Source: Microbacteriaceae bacterium
GTDB lineage: Bacteria > Actinomycetota > Actinomycetes > Actinomycetales > Microbacteriaceae
Assembly (NCBI GenBank): GCA_026785785.1
Contig: JAJAZI010000369.1
Span: 1-10,746 of the forward strand
Direction: 5' to 3'
Length of the DNA: 10,746 bases
Shown here: positions 1 through 7,146 of the stretch, in pieces
How positions within the stretch are numbered: the stretch's first letter is position 1
How the letters are laid out: every line of letters begins with the position of its first letter
Notes under the pieces: generated by a model
What the model was told of the DNA's origin: nothing
Seen by the model: the letters and a program-made list of their open reading frames with translations, nothing else
The model's database searches: none
Position numbers and translations under genes: made by a program

Positions 1-120
1 GACCGAGCGCTGCGCAGCGAACAGGGACGCGGTGTCCAGGGCGGTGAACTCCCCCGCGGACGCCCCGAGGGCAGCGACCGTATCGGCGGCCCCGCGGAGG
101 GTGTTCGGGAGTTGTTCCAT
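1..120 (-). CDS. DUF222/HNH endonuclease-like (13E12-type) protein, N-terminal fragment
   Basis: Reading leftward from an ATG at 120-118, an uninterrupted frame of 40 codons runs off the window edge. It begins MEQLPNTLRGAADTVAALGA and continues with FTALDTASLFAAQRSV. A short Leu/Ala-rich helical start followed by a 'Leu-Phe-Ala-Ala-Gln-Arg' stretch is typical of the N-terminus of actinobacterial DUF222 proteins, which usually end in an HNH nuclease domain; neither domain core is inside this window. A GGGAGA ribosome binding site lies about 8 bases before the ATG. An SOS box sits 18-33 bases upstream (138-153), which agrees with the known LexA control of mycobacterial 13E12-family members and supports the assignment. 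The family call rests on N-terminal style plus the SOS box, so it is moderate; that a real gene starts here is more certain. Confidence 0.6.
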   Translation of the reverse strand, partial: MEQLPNTLRGAADTVAALGASAGEFTALDTASLFAAQRSV

Positions 121-137
121 GCCACAATTCTCCCACT

Positions 138-153
138 TCGAACATACTTTCGA
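138..153 (-). promoter_or_regulatory. LexA/SOS box
   Basis: The sequence TCGAAC-ATAC-TTTCGA matches the actinobacterial SOS box TCGAAC-N4-GTTCGA at 11 of 12 specified positions. It is flanked by one further paired base on each side, giving TTCGAA at both ends. It lies just upstream of the start codon at 120 of the leftward DUF222/HNH-like gene, where LexA would block its promoter. This predicts induction of that gene by DNA damage. Confidence 0.75.
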
Positions 154-197
154 AAGAGGAAATGGCTGATAGGGACAAGAATCTCCCCACAGGGCCT

Positions 198-265
198 GTG
201 CAGGGGAAGACGCGGTGCGGGAGAAGACGCGGTGCTGGAGAAGACTCAGTGCAGGAGAAGACGAG
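198..265. repeat. Four tandem copies of a 17-bp imperfect repeat
   Basis: Consecutive units at 198-214, 215-231, 232-248 and 249-265 follow the pattern GTGCnGGAGAAGACGCG. Units 1 and 2 differ at three positions, and units 3 and 4 diverge at their last few bases. The unit length is not a multiple of three, so the array is unlikely to encode a selected peptide. It lies between the stop codon of the YvlD-like gene (301) and the SOS-controlled promoter region. There are no spacers, so it is not CRISPR. Apart from this array and the SOS box, I see nothing in 121-300. Confidence 0.85.
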
Positions 266-300
266 GCCGCGAGGAGGCGGCCGTGGAACGGTCCCGGCGG

Positions 301-708
301 CTAGCGCCGAAGCTCGTCGCGCCCGACGATGGGGCGCACGAAAATGCCGATGATCCAGCTGATCAAGGCGAGGACGAGGGCGCCGAGCACGCCCCACCAG
401 AACCCATCGACTTCGAGGCCGAATCCAATGAGGGTGCTGATCCAGGCGACGAGCAGCAGCAGGAGTCCGTTCACGACCAGGGCGATGAGACCCAGCGTGA
501 GGATATAGAGGGGGAACGCGACGATCCGAATGAAGTTGCCGATCACGCCGTTCACGATTCCGAAGACCAGGGCGACCATCAAGAACGTAAGCACGCTCGC
601 GGTGGTGTCGCCCGGCTCGTAGGCCACGACCCGCACGCCCACCACGATAAGCGTGGTGAGCCAGAGGGCGATCGCGTTGATGATCAACCTGACCAGGAAT
701 CTTCTCAT
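301..708 (-). CDS. YvlD-type phage-holin-family (Phage_holin_4_2) small membrane protein
   Basis: This 135-residue protein is almost wholly membrane-embedded. It begins MRRFLVRLIINAIALWLTTL and then carries four hydrophobic helices separated by short loops. The second and third helices contain the 'FGIVNGVIGNFIRIVAFPL' and 'ILTLGLIALVVNGLLLLL' stretches that characterise the YvlD / Phage_holin_4_2 family, and the protein ends in a basic FVRPIVGRDELRR-like tail. Length and helix pattern match the family. Despite the family name these are chromosomal envelope proteins, and no phage genes surround it. I chose the ATG at 708 because the RRFLVR start is the usual family N-terminus; an in-frame GTG at 735 would add nine residues. 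No strong ribosome binding site precedes 708. The molecular role is not established. Confidence 0.85.
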   Translation of the reverse strand: MRRFLVRLIINAIALWLTTLIVVGVRVVAYEPGDTTASVLTFLMVALVFGIVNGVIGNFIRIVAFPLYILTLGLIALVVNGLLLLLVAWISTLIGFGLEVDGFWWGVLGALVLALISWIIGIFVRPIVGRDELRR

Positions 709-835
709 TTCACAATGATGCCCGTGCTCCGGCACTGGTGCAAAGGGGCCGCGCGGGCGCGTGGCGGGAGGGGACCACGCAAAGCCGCCCCCAGGCCTCC
801 AGAGCGGTGCTAGAGAACAGCACAGGCACCCGCCC

Positions 836-847
836 TAGAATCGGACG
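836..847 (+). promoter_or_regulatory. Probable leaderless promoter (-10 TAGAAT) of the aminotransferase gene
   Basis: TAGAAT at 836-841 fits the TAnnnT -10 element and ends six bases before the GTG start at 848, the spacing expected if transcription begins at the start codon. There is no purine-rich ribosome binding site in front of the GTG. A convincing -35 is not visible (the expected position reads GAGAAC). Confidence 0.5.
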
Positions 848-1960
848 GTGAACTCCCGCGACCGCGACCAGTCCCCGGTGCAACTGCGACCCGAGATCGT
901 TGCCCTGGCCGCCTACCGGCAGGGCAGGCCCGCCCCCGACGACGCCTTCAAGCTCTCGTCGAACGAGAATCCGTTCGAACCGATCGATGCGATCCTCGAG
1001 GCGATCGCCGAATCGTCAATCAACCGGTATCCGGACGGCAGCGCGATCGCCGTGCGCGCTCGCATCGCGCAGCGCCACGGCGTCGACGCCCGGTCGGTGC
1101 ACGTTGGGGCCGGATCCGTTGCGATCCTGGCCCAGCTCATTCAGGCCGCCGCGGGGTCCGGCGACGAGGTCGTCTACGCCTGGCGCTCCTTCGAGGCCTA
1201 CCCCGGTCTCGTCACGGTGGCAGGTGCGACGAGCGTGCCGGTGCCGAGCGACGAGTCCGACGGCAGCCACGACCACGCGGCGATGGCCGCGGCGGTGACC
1301 GCGCGTACCCGCTTGATCCTCGTCTGCTCCCCCAACAATCCCACCGGCGCCGCGGTGTCGTCGGATGCGTTCGCGGACTTCATGGGGACCGTCCCGCGCA
1401 ACGTGCTTGTCGTGCTCGACGAGGCTTACGCCGAGTTCGTGACCGACCCCGGTGCGGTGTCTGGGATCGGCCTCGTCGGCGATTACCCGAACCTCGTCGT
1501 GCTGCGCACCTTCTCCAAGGCGTATGGGCTTGCCGGGCTGCGGTTCGGCTACGCGATCGGCCCGGCCTACGTGCTCGACGCCGCACGCACCGCGGCGATC
1601 CCGCTCTCGGTGATCGAACCCGCGCAGCGAGCGGCGATCGCGGCCCTCGACAACGAGGAGTTCCTGCTTGAGCGTGTCGCGCGCATCTCGGCGCTGCGCG
1701 ACGAGGTCTGGAAGGCCCTCCTCGAGCAGGGCTGGAGCATCCCGCATCCGCAGGGCAACTTCGTCTGGTTCGCGACGGGCGAGCACACGGCGGCCGCCGC
1801 CGAAATTTTCCTCGAGCACGGGATCGTCGCCCGCGCACTCGGCACCGACGGGCTGCGGGTATCGATCGGAGAGGCCGAATCTGTGGGCAAACTCCTAGCG
1901 GCAGCCAAAGAGGTTGTGCAGACCCTACCAACGGCGCACGCCCGGAGCGGGCTAGATTAG
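848..1960 (+). CDS. hisC: Histidinol-phosphate / aromatic aminotransferase (HisC/Pat type)
   Basis: A complete 370-residue class I/II PLP-dependent aminotransferase. Visible landmarks are SSNENPF (37-43), the CSPNNPTG loop (160-167), the VVLDEAYAEF strand whose Asp191 pairs with the pyridine nitrogen, RTFSKAYGLAGLRFGYAIG with the PLP-binding Lys224, and Arg337 in GLRVSIG, which contacts the substrate carboxylate. Length and motif order are those of HisC. The family includes both histidine-biosynthetic HisC and the actinobacterial aromatic or phenylalanine aminotransferase (Pat, 'HisC2'). No other his genes are nearby, and a 2-oxoacid dehydrogenase operon follows by 77 bases, so an amino-acid transaminase role is at least as likely as histidine synthesis. 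The start is a GTG without a ribosome binding site, six bases after a -10-like TAGAAT, so the mRNA is probably leaderless. Confidence 0.93.
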   Translation: MNSRDRDQSPVQLRPEIVALAAYRQGRPAPDDAFKLSSNENPFEPIDAILEAIAESSINRYPDGSAIAVRARIAQRHGVDARSVHVGAGSVAILAQLIQAAAGSGDEVVYAWRSFEAYPGLVTVAGATSVPVPSDESDGSHDHAAMAAAVTARTRLILVCSPNNPTGAAVSSDAFADFMGTVPRNVLVVLDEAYAEFVTDPGAVSGIGLVGDYPNLVVLRTFSKAYGLAGLRFGYAIGPAYVLDAARTAAIPLSVIEPAQRAAIAALDNEEFLLERVARISALRDEVWKALLEQGWSIPHPQGNFVWFATGEHTAAAAEIFLEHGIVARALGTDGLRVSIGEAESVGKLLAAAKEVVQTLPTAHARSGLD

Positions 1961-2037
1961 AACCTTGACGTCGGCCCTCCCGACGACCGGACTCCACTGC
2001 GCACAGCCCAGGGAACTAACAGGACTGCGAGGTCACC

Positions 2038-3153
2038 GTGGCAGAATCCGTCGAGATGGTGCAGCTGCTCTCCGCTGATGGCATCATGCAGAGCGGCGCC
2101 ACCGCTGAGGAGTACCTCCCGTACATCGAGAAGCTCAGCGACGACGAGTTGCGCCAGTTCCACCGCGACATGGTGGTCATCCGCCGCTTCGACGTCGAGG
2201 CGGCGAACCTGCAGCGCCAGGGCCAGCTCGGCCTCTGGGTGCCGAGCATGGGCCAGGAGGCCGCCCAGGTTGGCTCCGCCCGGGCCGCACGCGACCACGA
2301 CCACATCTTCCCGGCCTACCGCGAGCACGCCGTCGCCATGGTGCGCGGCGTCGATGTGCTGGGCATCATCGGCTTGCTGCGCGGCACGACGCACGGCGGC
2401 TGGAACCCGGCCGAGTCGAAGAACTTCCACCTCTATACCCTTGTGATCGCATCGCAGACGCTGCACGCCACCGGCTACGCGATGGGCATCGCCCTCGACG
2501 GGCTGCACGCGACGGGCAACCCCGACAAGGATGAGGCGGTCATCGTCTACTTCGGTGATGGCGCGACGAGCCAGGGCGACCTCAACGAGGCGCTCGTTTT
2601 CGCGGCGAGCTACCAGACTCCGCAGGTCTTCTTCCTGCAGAACAACCACTGGGCCATCTCGGTGCCGGTGAGTGTGCAGTCGCGGGTGCCGCTCGTGCAG
2701 CGCGCCAGCGGCTTCGGCATCCCGGGCGTGCAGGTCGACGGCAACGACGTGCTCGCGAGCTTCGCCGTGACGGCGAGGAACCTCGACGAGGCGCGCAGCG
2801 GCGCCGGCCCCCGATTCATCGAGGCGCTGACCTACCGCGTCGGCGCGCACACCTCGTCGGACGACCCCACGAAGTACCGGACGGATGCTGAGCTGCAGTC
2901 CTGGATCGCCCGCGATCCGATCACGCGCTTCGAGACCTGGCTGAGGTCGCGCGGCGAGGGGGACGCCTTCTTCGCCGCGGTCGACGAGGAGGCGGAGGAC
3001 TTCGCCGCGGACATCCGCACCCGCACGCACGAGCTCCGCACGCCGTCGACCGACAAGATGTTCGACCACGTGTACTCGGACCCGCACCCGGTGACCGCGG
3101 CGCAGAAGCAGTGGCTCGAGGACTACGAGGCATCGATGGGATCGGACTCATGA
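2038..3153 (+). CDS. pdhA: 2-oxoacid dehydrogenase E1 component, alpha subunit (pyruvate/branched-chain type)
   Basis: A complete 371-residue thiamine-diphosphate enzyme subunit. The TPP/Mg motif starts at GDG 173-175 (GDGATSQGDLNEAL) and closes with the Asn pair at 202-203 in FLQNNHWAIS. The substrate channel has MGQEAAQVG (71-79). The regulatory/active-site loop reads YRVGAHTSSDDPTKYR. With E1-beta it would decarboxylate a 2-oxoacid and pass the acyl group to the lipoyl arm of E2. The GTG start has GAGG five bases upstream, and the first ~25 residues are a non-conserved leader. The stop overlaps the start of E1-beta (ATGA), indicating translational coupling. Sequence alone does not separate pyruvate from branched-chain 2-oxoacid specificity; the upstream aminotransferase leaves either possible. 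Confidence 0.93.
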   Translation: MAESVEMVQLLSADGIMQSGATAEEYLPYIEKLSDDELRQFHRDMVVIRRFDVEAANLQRQGQLGLWVPSMGQEAAQVGSARAARDHDHIFPAYREHAVAMVRGVDVLGIIGLLRGTTHGGWNPAESKNFHLYTLVIASQTLHATGYAMGIALDGLHATGNPDKDEAVIVYFGDGATSQGDLNEALVFAASYQTPQVFFLQNNHWAISVPVSVQSRVPLVQRASGFGIPGVQVDGNDVLASFAVTARNLDEARSGAGPRFIEALTYRVGAHTSSDDPTKYRTDAELQSWIARDPITRFETWLRSRGEGDAFFAAVDEEAEDFAADIRTRTHELRTPSTDKMFDHVYSDPHPVTAAQKQWLEDYEASMGSDS

Positions 3154-4217
3154 GCGAGAAACTCATCACGAACACCGACGCGCCGCACCACGCGGGATCC
3201 CGCGACGGCGAGGCGCCCCGCCCGGCCAGGAAGGCAGCGGACACGGCCGAGCTGCCCCTCGCGAAGGCCATCAACGCCGGGCTGCGTAAGGCGATGGGCG
3301 ACGACAGCAAGGTTCTCCTGATGGGGGAGGACATCGGCCCGCTCGGCGGAGTCTTCCGGGTCACAGAGGGTCTCCAGGCCGAGTTCGGGGAGAAGCGTGT
3401 GCTCGACACCCCCCTCGCCGAGTCCGGCATCATCGGAACGGCGATCGGGCTCGCGATGCGCGGCTACCGTCCCGTCTGCGAGATCCAGTTCGACGGCTTC
3501 ATCTTCCCGGGCTTCGACCAGATCACCTCGCAGCTCGCCAAGATGACCAACCGGCACGAGGGCCAGGTGCAGATGCCCGTCGTCATCCGCGTTCCCTACG
3601 GCGGCCACATCGGCGCGGTCGAGCACCACCAGGAGAGCCCGGAGGCGTACTTCGCGCACACCCCGGGCCTGCGCCTCGTGAGCCCGTCGACCCCGAACGA
3701 CGCCTACTGGATGATCCAGGAGGCATGTCGCTCGAATGATCCGGTCATGTTCTTCGAGCCGAAGAGCCGGTACTGGCACAAGGGCCCGGTCGACCTCACC
3801 GGCAGCGCAGCGCCGCTGCACGCGAGCCGGGTCGTGCGCACGGGCAGCGAAGTGACGCTCGTCGGCCACGGCGCGATGGTGACGGTGCTGCTGCAGGCGG
3901 CGGAGCTCGCCGCGTCCGAGGGCACGAGCGTCGAGGTCATCGACCTGCGCTCCCTCTCCCCCATCGACTACTCCCCCATCATCGCGTCGGTGCGCAAGAC
4001 CGGCCGGCTCATCGTGGCCTCCGAGGCGCCCGGCTTCGTGAGCGTCTCGTCGGAGATCGCGGCGACCGTGACCGAGGCCGCCTTCTACTCCCTCGAGGCG
4101 CCCGTGCTGCGGGTGTCGGGCTTTGATGCCCCGTTCCCGCCCGCGGGCCTCGAGACGATCTACCTGCCCGACGCCGACCGCGTGCTCGAAGCCGTCGACC
4201 GGGCCATGGCCTACTAG
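3150..4217 (+). CDS. pdhB: 2-oxoacid dehydrogenase E1 component, beta subunit
   Basis: A 355-residue transketolase-like E1-beta subunit. After a polar 30-residue N-terminal extension it shows [18 protein letters not shown] (55-72) and [15 protein letters not shown] (86-100), where Glu92 is the TPP-activating glutamate. The [15 protein letters not shown] segment and the [22 protein letters not shown] loop follow, and the C-terminal domain contains [11 protein letters not shown]. All of these are standard for PdhB/BkdB. I chose the ATG at 3150, which overlaps the E1-alpha stop by four bases, rather than an upstream in-frame start inside E1-alpha. It ends 19 bases before the E2 gene. It forms the alpha2beta2 E1 heterotetramer with the preceding product. 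Confidence 0.94.
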   Translation: MSEKLITNTDAPHHAGSRDGEAPRPARKAADTAELPLAKAINAGLRKAMGDDSKVLLMGEDIGPLGGVFRVTEGLQAEFGEKRVLDTPLAESGIIGTAIGLAMRGYRPVCEIQFDGFIFPGFDQITSQLAKMTNRHEGQVQMPVVIRVPYGGHIGAVEHHQESPEAYFAHTPGLRLVSPSTPNDAYWMIQEACRSNDPVMFFEPKSRYWHKGPVDLTGSAAPLHASRVVRTGSEVTLVGHGAMVTVLLQAAELAASEGTSVEVIDLRSLSPIDYSPIIASVRKTGRLIVASEAPGFVSVSSEIAATVTEAAFYSLEAPVLRVSGFDAPFPPAGLETIYLPDADRVLEAVDRAMAY

Positions 4218-4236
4218 GTACGGAAGGACAGCCAAC

Positions 4237-5616
4237 ATGAGCAGCCGTGAATTCAACCTCCCCGACGTCGGCGAGGGCCTGACCGAGGCCGAAATCGTCG
4301 CGTGGAAGGTCGCCGAGGGCGACACTGTGACGGTCAACCAGGTGCTAGTCGAGATCGAGACTGCCAAGTCGCTCGTCGAGCTGCCGTCGCCGTTCGCCGG
4401 CGTCGTGACGAAGCTCCTCGTCGAGGAGGGCACGATGGTCGACGTCGGCACGGCGATCATCTCCGTGTCGGATGCCGGGACGCCGTCGATCCCGGATGCC
4501 GCGCCCGCGCCATCTGCCGCCGCGCCCGCCGCCGCCGCTACTGCCGCTGCCGCCGTGCCCGCGCCGTCCAACGACGCGACGCAGACCATCGCCGACACGG
4601 CTGCGAGCATCGCCGCCGACGACGACAAGCCGGGTGCTGTGCTCGTCGGCTACGGCATCAAGGGCCGCGTCGCATCCCGCCGCAACCGCCAGCCCGCCGC
4701 CGCAACCCCGACCCGCGCCGCCGCTCGGCCGAGCTCGGTGCCCGCGGCATCCGCCTCGGCGATCATCGCCAAGCCACCGATCCGAAAGCTCGCGAAGGAC
4801 CTCGGCGTCGACCTCGCCACCGTCACCGCGACGGGCCTGGCCGGGGAGATCACGCGCGACGACATCGTGCGTGACGCCTCGCAGGCGAGCCTGTTCCGCA
4901 ACATCGAGACCCCCCAGTGGGCGACCGACCGCGAGGAGCGCATCCCTGTGAAGGGCGTGCGCAAGGCGATCGCCTCGACGATGGTCGCCAGCGCCTTCTC
5001 CGCCCCGCACGTGAGCCTGTTCGTCGACGTCGACGCCACGCGCACGATGGAGTTCGTCAAGCGGCTCAAAAACTCCCCCGACTTCGCCGGCGTCAAGGTC
5101 TCGCCGCTGCTCATCATGGCAAAGGCGATGATCTGGGCGGTGCGCCGCAACCCCACCGCCAACGCGCAGTGGACTGACGAGGAGATCGTCGTCAAGCACT
5201 ACGTGAACTTCGGCATCGCGGCGGCGACCCCGCGCGGACTCATTGTGCCGAACATCAAAGAGGCCCAGGACCTCCCCCTCATCGAGCTCGCCCGAGCGAT
5301 CGAGCAGCTGACCATCACCGCGCGCGAGGGCAAGACCCAGCCGGCGGCGATGGCGGGCGGAACCATCACGATCACCAATATTGGCGTCTTCGGCATGGAC
5401 ACCGGCACGCCGATCCTCAACTCCGACGAGGTCGCGATCGTGGCCCTCGGCACGATCAAGCAGAAGCCGTGGGTGGTCGACGGCGAGGTGCGACCGCGGT
5501 TCGTGACCACTCTCGGTGCGAGCTTCGACCACCGCGTCGTCGACGGCGACGTCGCGAGCCGCTTCCTGGCCGACGTCGCGAGCATCATCGAGGAACCGGC
5601 CCTGCTGCTGGACTGA
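4237..5616 (+). CDS. pdhC: Dihydrolipoamide acyltransferase, E2 component
   Basis: A complete 459-residue E2 protein with the classic order of domains. One biotinyl/lipoyl domain occupies residues 5-78, with the lipoylated Lys44 in [11 protein letters not shown]. An Ala/Pro-rich flexible linker (about 80-175) follows, then a peripheral-subunit-binding domain (about 178-213, [15 protein letters not shown]...GEITRDDIV), then a CoA acyltransferase domain ending in [11 protein letters not shown], with catalytic His432 and Asp436. GGAAGG at 4222-4227 provides a good ribosome binding site for the ATG at 4237. It moves the acyl group from E1 to CoA and forms the complex core. An E3 (lipoamide dehydrogenase) gene is not in the window and must be supplied from elsewhere. 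The single lipoyl domain is compatible with either a pyruvate or a branched-chain complex. Confidence 0.95.
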   Translation: MSSREFNLPDVGEGLTEAEIVAWKVAEGDTVTVNQVLVEIETAKSLVELPSPFAGVVTKLLVEEGTMVDVGTAIISVSDAGTPSIPDAAPAPSAAAPAAAATAAAAVPAPSNDATQTIADTAASIAADDDKPGAVLVGYGIKGRVASRRNRQPAAATPTRAAARPSSVPAASASAIIAKPPIRKLAKDLGVDLATVTATGLAGEITRDDIVRDASQASLFRNIETPQWATDREERIPVKGVRKAIASTMVASAFSAPHVSLFVDVDATRTMEFVKRLKNSPDFAGVKVSPLLIMAKAMIWAVRRNPTANAQWTDEEIVVKHYVNFGIAAATPRGLIVPNIKEAQDLPLIELARAIEQLTITAREGKTQPAAMAGGTITITNIGVFGMDTGTPILNSDEVAIVALGTIKQKPWVVDGEVRPRFVTTLGASFDHRVVDGDVASRFLADVASIIEEPALLLD

Positions 5617-5646
5617 CCCTCCCCGGCCTCAGTGGTGCCCGGCCAA

Positions 5647-5661
5647 GACTGTCCGACAGTC
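5647..5661. repeat. 15-bp palindrome GACTGTC-C-GACAGTC
   Basis: Perfect 7-bp arms flank a single central base, 31 bases after the E2 stop codon and inside the start of the ABC remnant. It could be an operator-like dyad or part of a weak 3' hairpin for the pdh transcript. There is no T-run after it, so a terminator role is not convincing. Confidence 0.5.
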
Positions 5662-5895
5662 GTCACCGGGGCGGCGGAATTCGACGACCGCAGCATCGAC
5701 CACCTCGCCGCTGGCCAGATACAGCGCGTCTGGCTGACCAGTTGCCTCGCCTAGGACACCGGGGTGCTCTTGCCCGACGAACCGACGACCTTCCGCGACC
5801 TGCGCGTCCAGGTAGAGATCCACGACCTCGCGCGGGATCTGGCGGATGACCGAGGTGTCACGATTGGCGTGGTGCTGCACGACCCTAATCAGGCC
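5650..5895 (+). pseudogene. Remnant of an Fe-siderophore ABC transporter ATP-binding protein (FecE-like)
   Basis: One frame (codons phased on 5677) reads EFDDRSIDHLAAGQIQRVW, which corresponds to the ABC signature LSGGQxQRxW. A TAG follows at 5752-5754, where functional relatives have Gln (LAQDT). Past the stop, VLLPDEPTTFRDLRVQVEIH corresponds to Walker B and the D-loop (LLLLDEPTTFLDLRHQVE), and VLHDPNQA is the H-loop. The Walker A half of the protein is absent. The signature motif has also decayed (LAAGQ). After the H-loop, similarity stops and the sequence switches to a FecCD permease tail in another frame. The piece follows the E2 stop codon directly. It is a broken, non-functional fragment; family identity is inferred from the motif order. 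Confidence 0.8.
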
Positions 5896-5899
5896 GTTG

Positions 5900-6094
5900 G
5901 TTGGCGGGAGGCACTCCCGGGTGCTGCCGACCGCGGCGCTGCTCGGGGCGAGCCTCGTCTCGCTCGCCGATACCGTCGGTCGCACCGTCATCGCCCCGGC
6001 GCAGCTGCCGGCTGGGCTCATGACCGCGCTCGTCGGCGCAGCCTACTTCGTCTGGCTGCTCTGGCGGTCGCGGGGGGCACGCGCGCCCCGGTAA
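5900..6094 (+). pseudogene. C-terminal remnant of a FecCD-type siderophore ABC permease
   Basis: In the frame ending at TAA 6092-6094 the translation runs LVGGRHSRVLPTAALLGASL, then a hydrophobic segment with LADTVGRTVIAPAQLPAGLM, then TALVGAAYFVWLLWRSR. These match the last ~60 residues of FecCD/BtuC permeases (VG-DHRRVLP, RT-x-APAELPVGIVTALLGAPFFLWLL). The N-terminal four-fifths of the permease are missing and no start codon or ribosome binding site is appropriately placed. It directly abuts the ATPase remnant, in the opposite order to the usual permease-then-ATPase layout, so the two pieces were probably joined by a deletion. Its last 52 bases overlap the 3' end of the convergent arsenic permease gene. 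Confidence 0.85.
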
Positions 6095-7146
6095 CGCCGA
6101 GGTTGCCGCCAAGCAGTACCCGTGCCGCGATCACCGGCGCCCCGGGGCGGTTCCGCCAATGCGGGGGCCTCTTCTTTGCGGCTCGAGATGCCCTGCTTGC
6201 GCAGGAGGAGCCGGGTAACAACGGTCAGATGCGGAAACTCGACAAGCATCCCGACGATGATCGCCGCGTAAACGACTGGCTGCCCCGGCAGTGCGACGGA
6301 CGTCAGGGCAACCATGAGCGGCGCATTGCGTGCCGCTGTCGTCAGCGACAACAGCGCGTGACGCGGATGACAGAAATGGAGCGTCCGGGAGATCGCCTCC
6401 GCCAGTGAATAGGTCACGACGAAGAAGATCCCGACCGCGACAAGCACGACAGCAAAGGTCGAGACATCGTTGAGTATCACCCCGACGTTGCCAGCGAAGA
6501 TCTGCAGGATCAGTGCCGCGATGGCGACCGGGATGATGTGACCCACTGTCGCGAGAAGGGCAGCGAACGTGCGGGTGGGCAACAACTTGCGGAGCGCGAG
6601 CTTCATGAGAATCGCGACCACAAGGGGGCCGACGAACCACTGGATCAGGCTGTGGCCGACGTCCGCGAATGCGACACCCGTCTGCGTTCTCGTGAACAGC
6701 CAAAGATAGACCGGGTAGAGCAGCAGCTGGCTGATCAAGTTGATCGGGAGGAGCACTGCCCCCAGAGTCGTGTCGCCGCGGGCAATACGGGTAAACCCCA
6801 GGTACCAATCGGTGCAGGGCGCCATGAAGTAGATCACGACACCGACGAAAACGAGCGGCGAGGAGCCGAACAGCAGGGAGGCGATGCCCAACCCGATCAC
6901 GGGGACGAGTACAAAGTTCGTGAGCCATGCGACGGTCAGGAACCGCGTGGCGGCGCCCAGCTCCCGCGGCCGAGGTAACTCGACTTCGAACAACAGCAGC
7001 GTCACGAGCAGCAGCACAGTCGGATCCGCCCCCGTCGCGAGCTCCGTGCCCACGGCGGGAAACAGTCCACCGATCGCCGCGCCCACGATGATGGCACCGA
7101 CGAAGAGCGCCGTGCTGCCGAGGCGAGAGATGCTCAGCAGGGGCAT
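6043..7146 (-). CDS. Arsenic resistance efflux permease (ACR3-like, bile acid:Na+ symporter superfamily)
   Basis: A 367-residue integral membrane protein with about ten hydrophobic helices. Helix 4 carries FMAPCTDWYLGFTRIARGD, and its Cys111 aligns with the conserved helix-4 cysteine of ACR3 arsenite carriers (MAPCTAMVFVW). A second typical segment is LTTAARNAPLMVALTSVALP. It is therefore expected to export arsenite across the cytoplasmic membrane, although the DWYLGFT variant belongs to a less-studied actinobacterial branch. The ATG at 7146 lies 13 bases inside the upstream flavoprotein gene, so translation is probably coupled; no strong ribosome binding site is seen. The last ~50 residues, after LLLRKQGISS, are a basic, low-complexity tail. 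Its end runs antisense into the FecCD remnant, suggesting that the original stop was lost or replaced. Confidence 0.85.
   Translation of the reverse strand: MPLLSISRLGSTALFVGAIIVGAAIGGLFPAVGTELATGADPTVLLLVTLLLFEVELPRPRELGAATRFLTVAWLTNFVLVPVIGLGIASLLFGSSPLVFVGVVIYFMAPCTDWYLGFTRIARGDTTLGAVLLPINLISQLLLYPVYLWLFTRTQTGVAFADVGHSLIQWFVGPLVVAILMKLALRKLLPTRTFAALLATVGHIIPVAIAALILQIFAGNVGVILNDVSTFAVVLVAVGIFFVVTYSLAEAISRTLHFCHPRHALLSLTTAARNAPLMVALTSVALPGQPVVYAAIIVGMLVEFPHLTVVTRLLLRKQGISSRKEEAPALAEPPRGAGDRGTGTAWRQPRRYRGARAPRDRQSSQTK

Noticed and set aside
198..265. Possible CRISPR array
   Set aside because: The 17-bp units are directly contiguous with no spacers, too short for CRISPR repeats, and no cas genes are present.
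301..708. Evidence of a prophage from the 'phage holin family' protein
   Set aside because: YvlD-type proteins are ordinary chromosomal membrane proteins, and no integrase, lysin or structural genes are nearby.
112..813. Long rightward open frame (233 codons) antisense to the YvlD-like gene
   Set aside because: Its product is a repetitive Asp/Glu/Arg-rich, low-complexity sequence, as expected from the complement of a hydrophobic membrane gene; the minus-strand protein has clear family features.
1965..1970. TTGACG as a -35 element for an independent pdh promoter
   Set aside because: No -10-like hexamer is found 16-18 bases downstream, so a separate promoter between the aminotransferase and E1-alpha genes cannot be supported.
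3123..4628. 501-codon leftward open frame across E1-beta and E2
   Set aside because: It is antisense to two strongly conserved enzymes and has the composition of a high-GC shadow frame, with no motif or ribosome binding site.
5764..6408. Single rightward open frame spanning the ABC remnants and beyond
   Set aside because: It starts in the middle of Walker B, changes from ATPase similarity to nonsense after 5895, and continues antisense to the arsenic permease; it is an accidental frame through a pseudogene.
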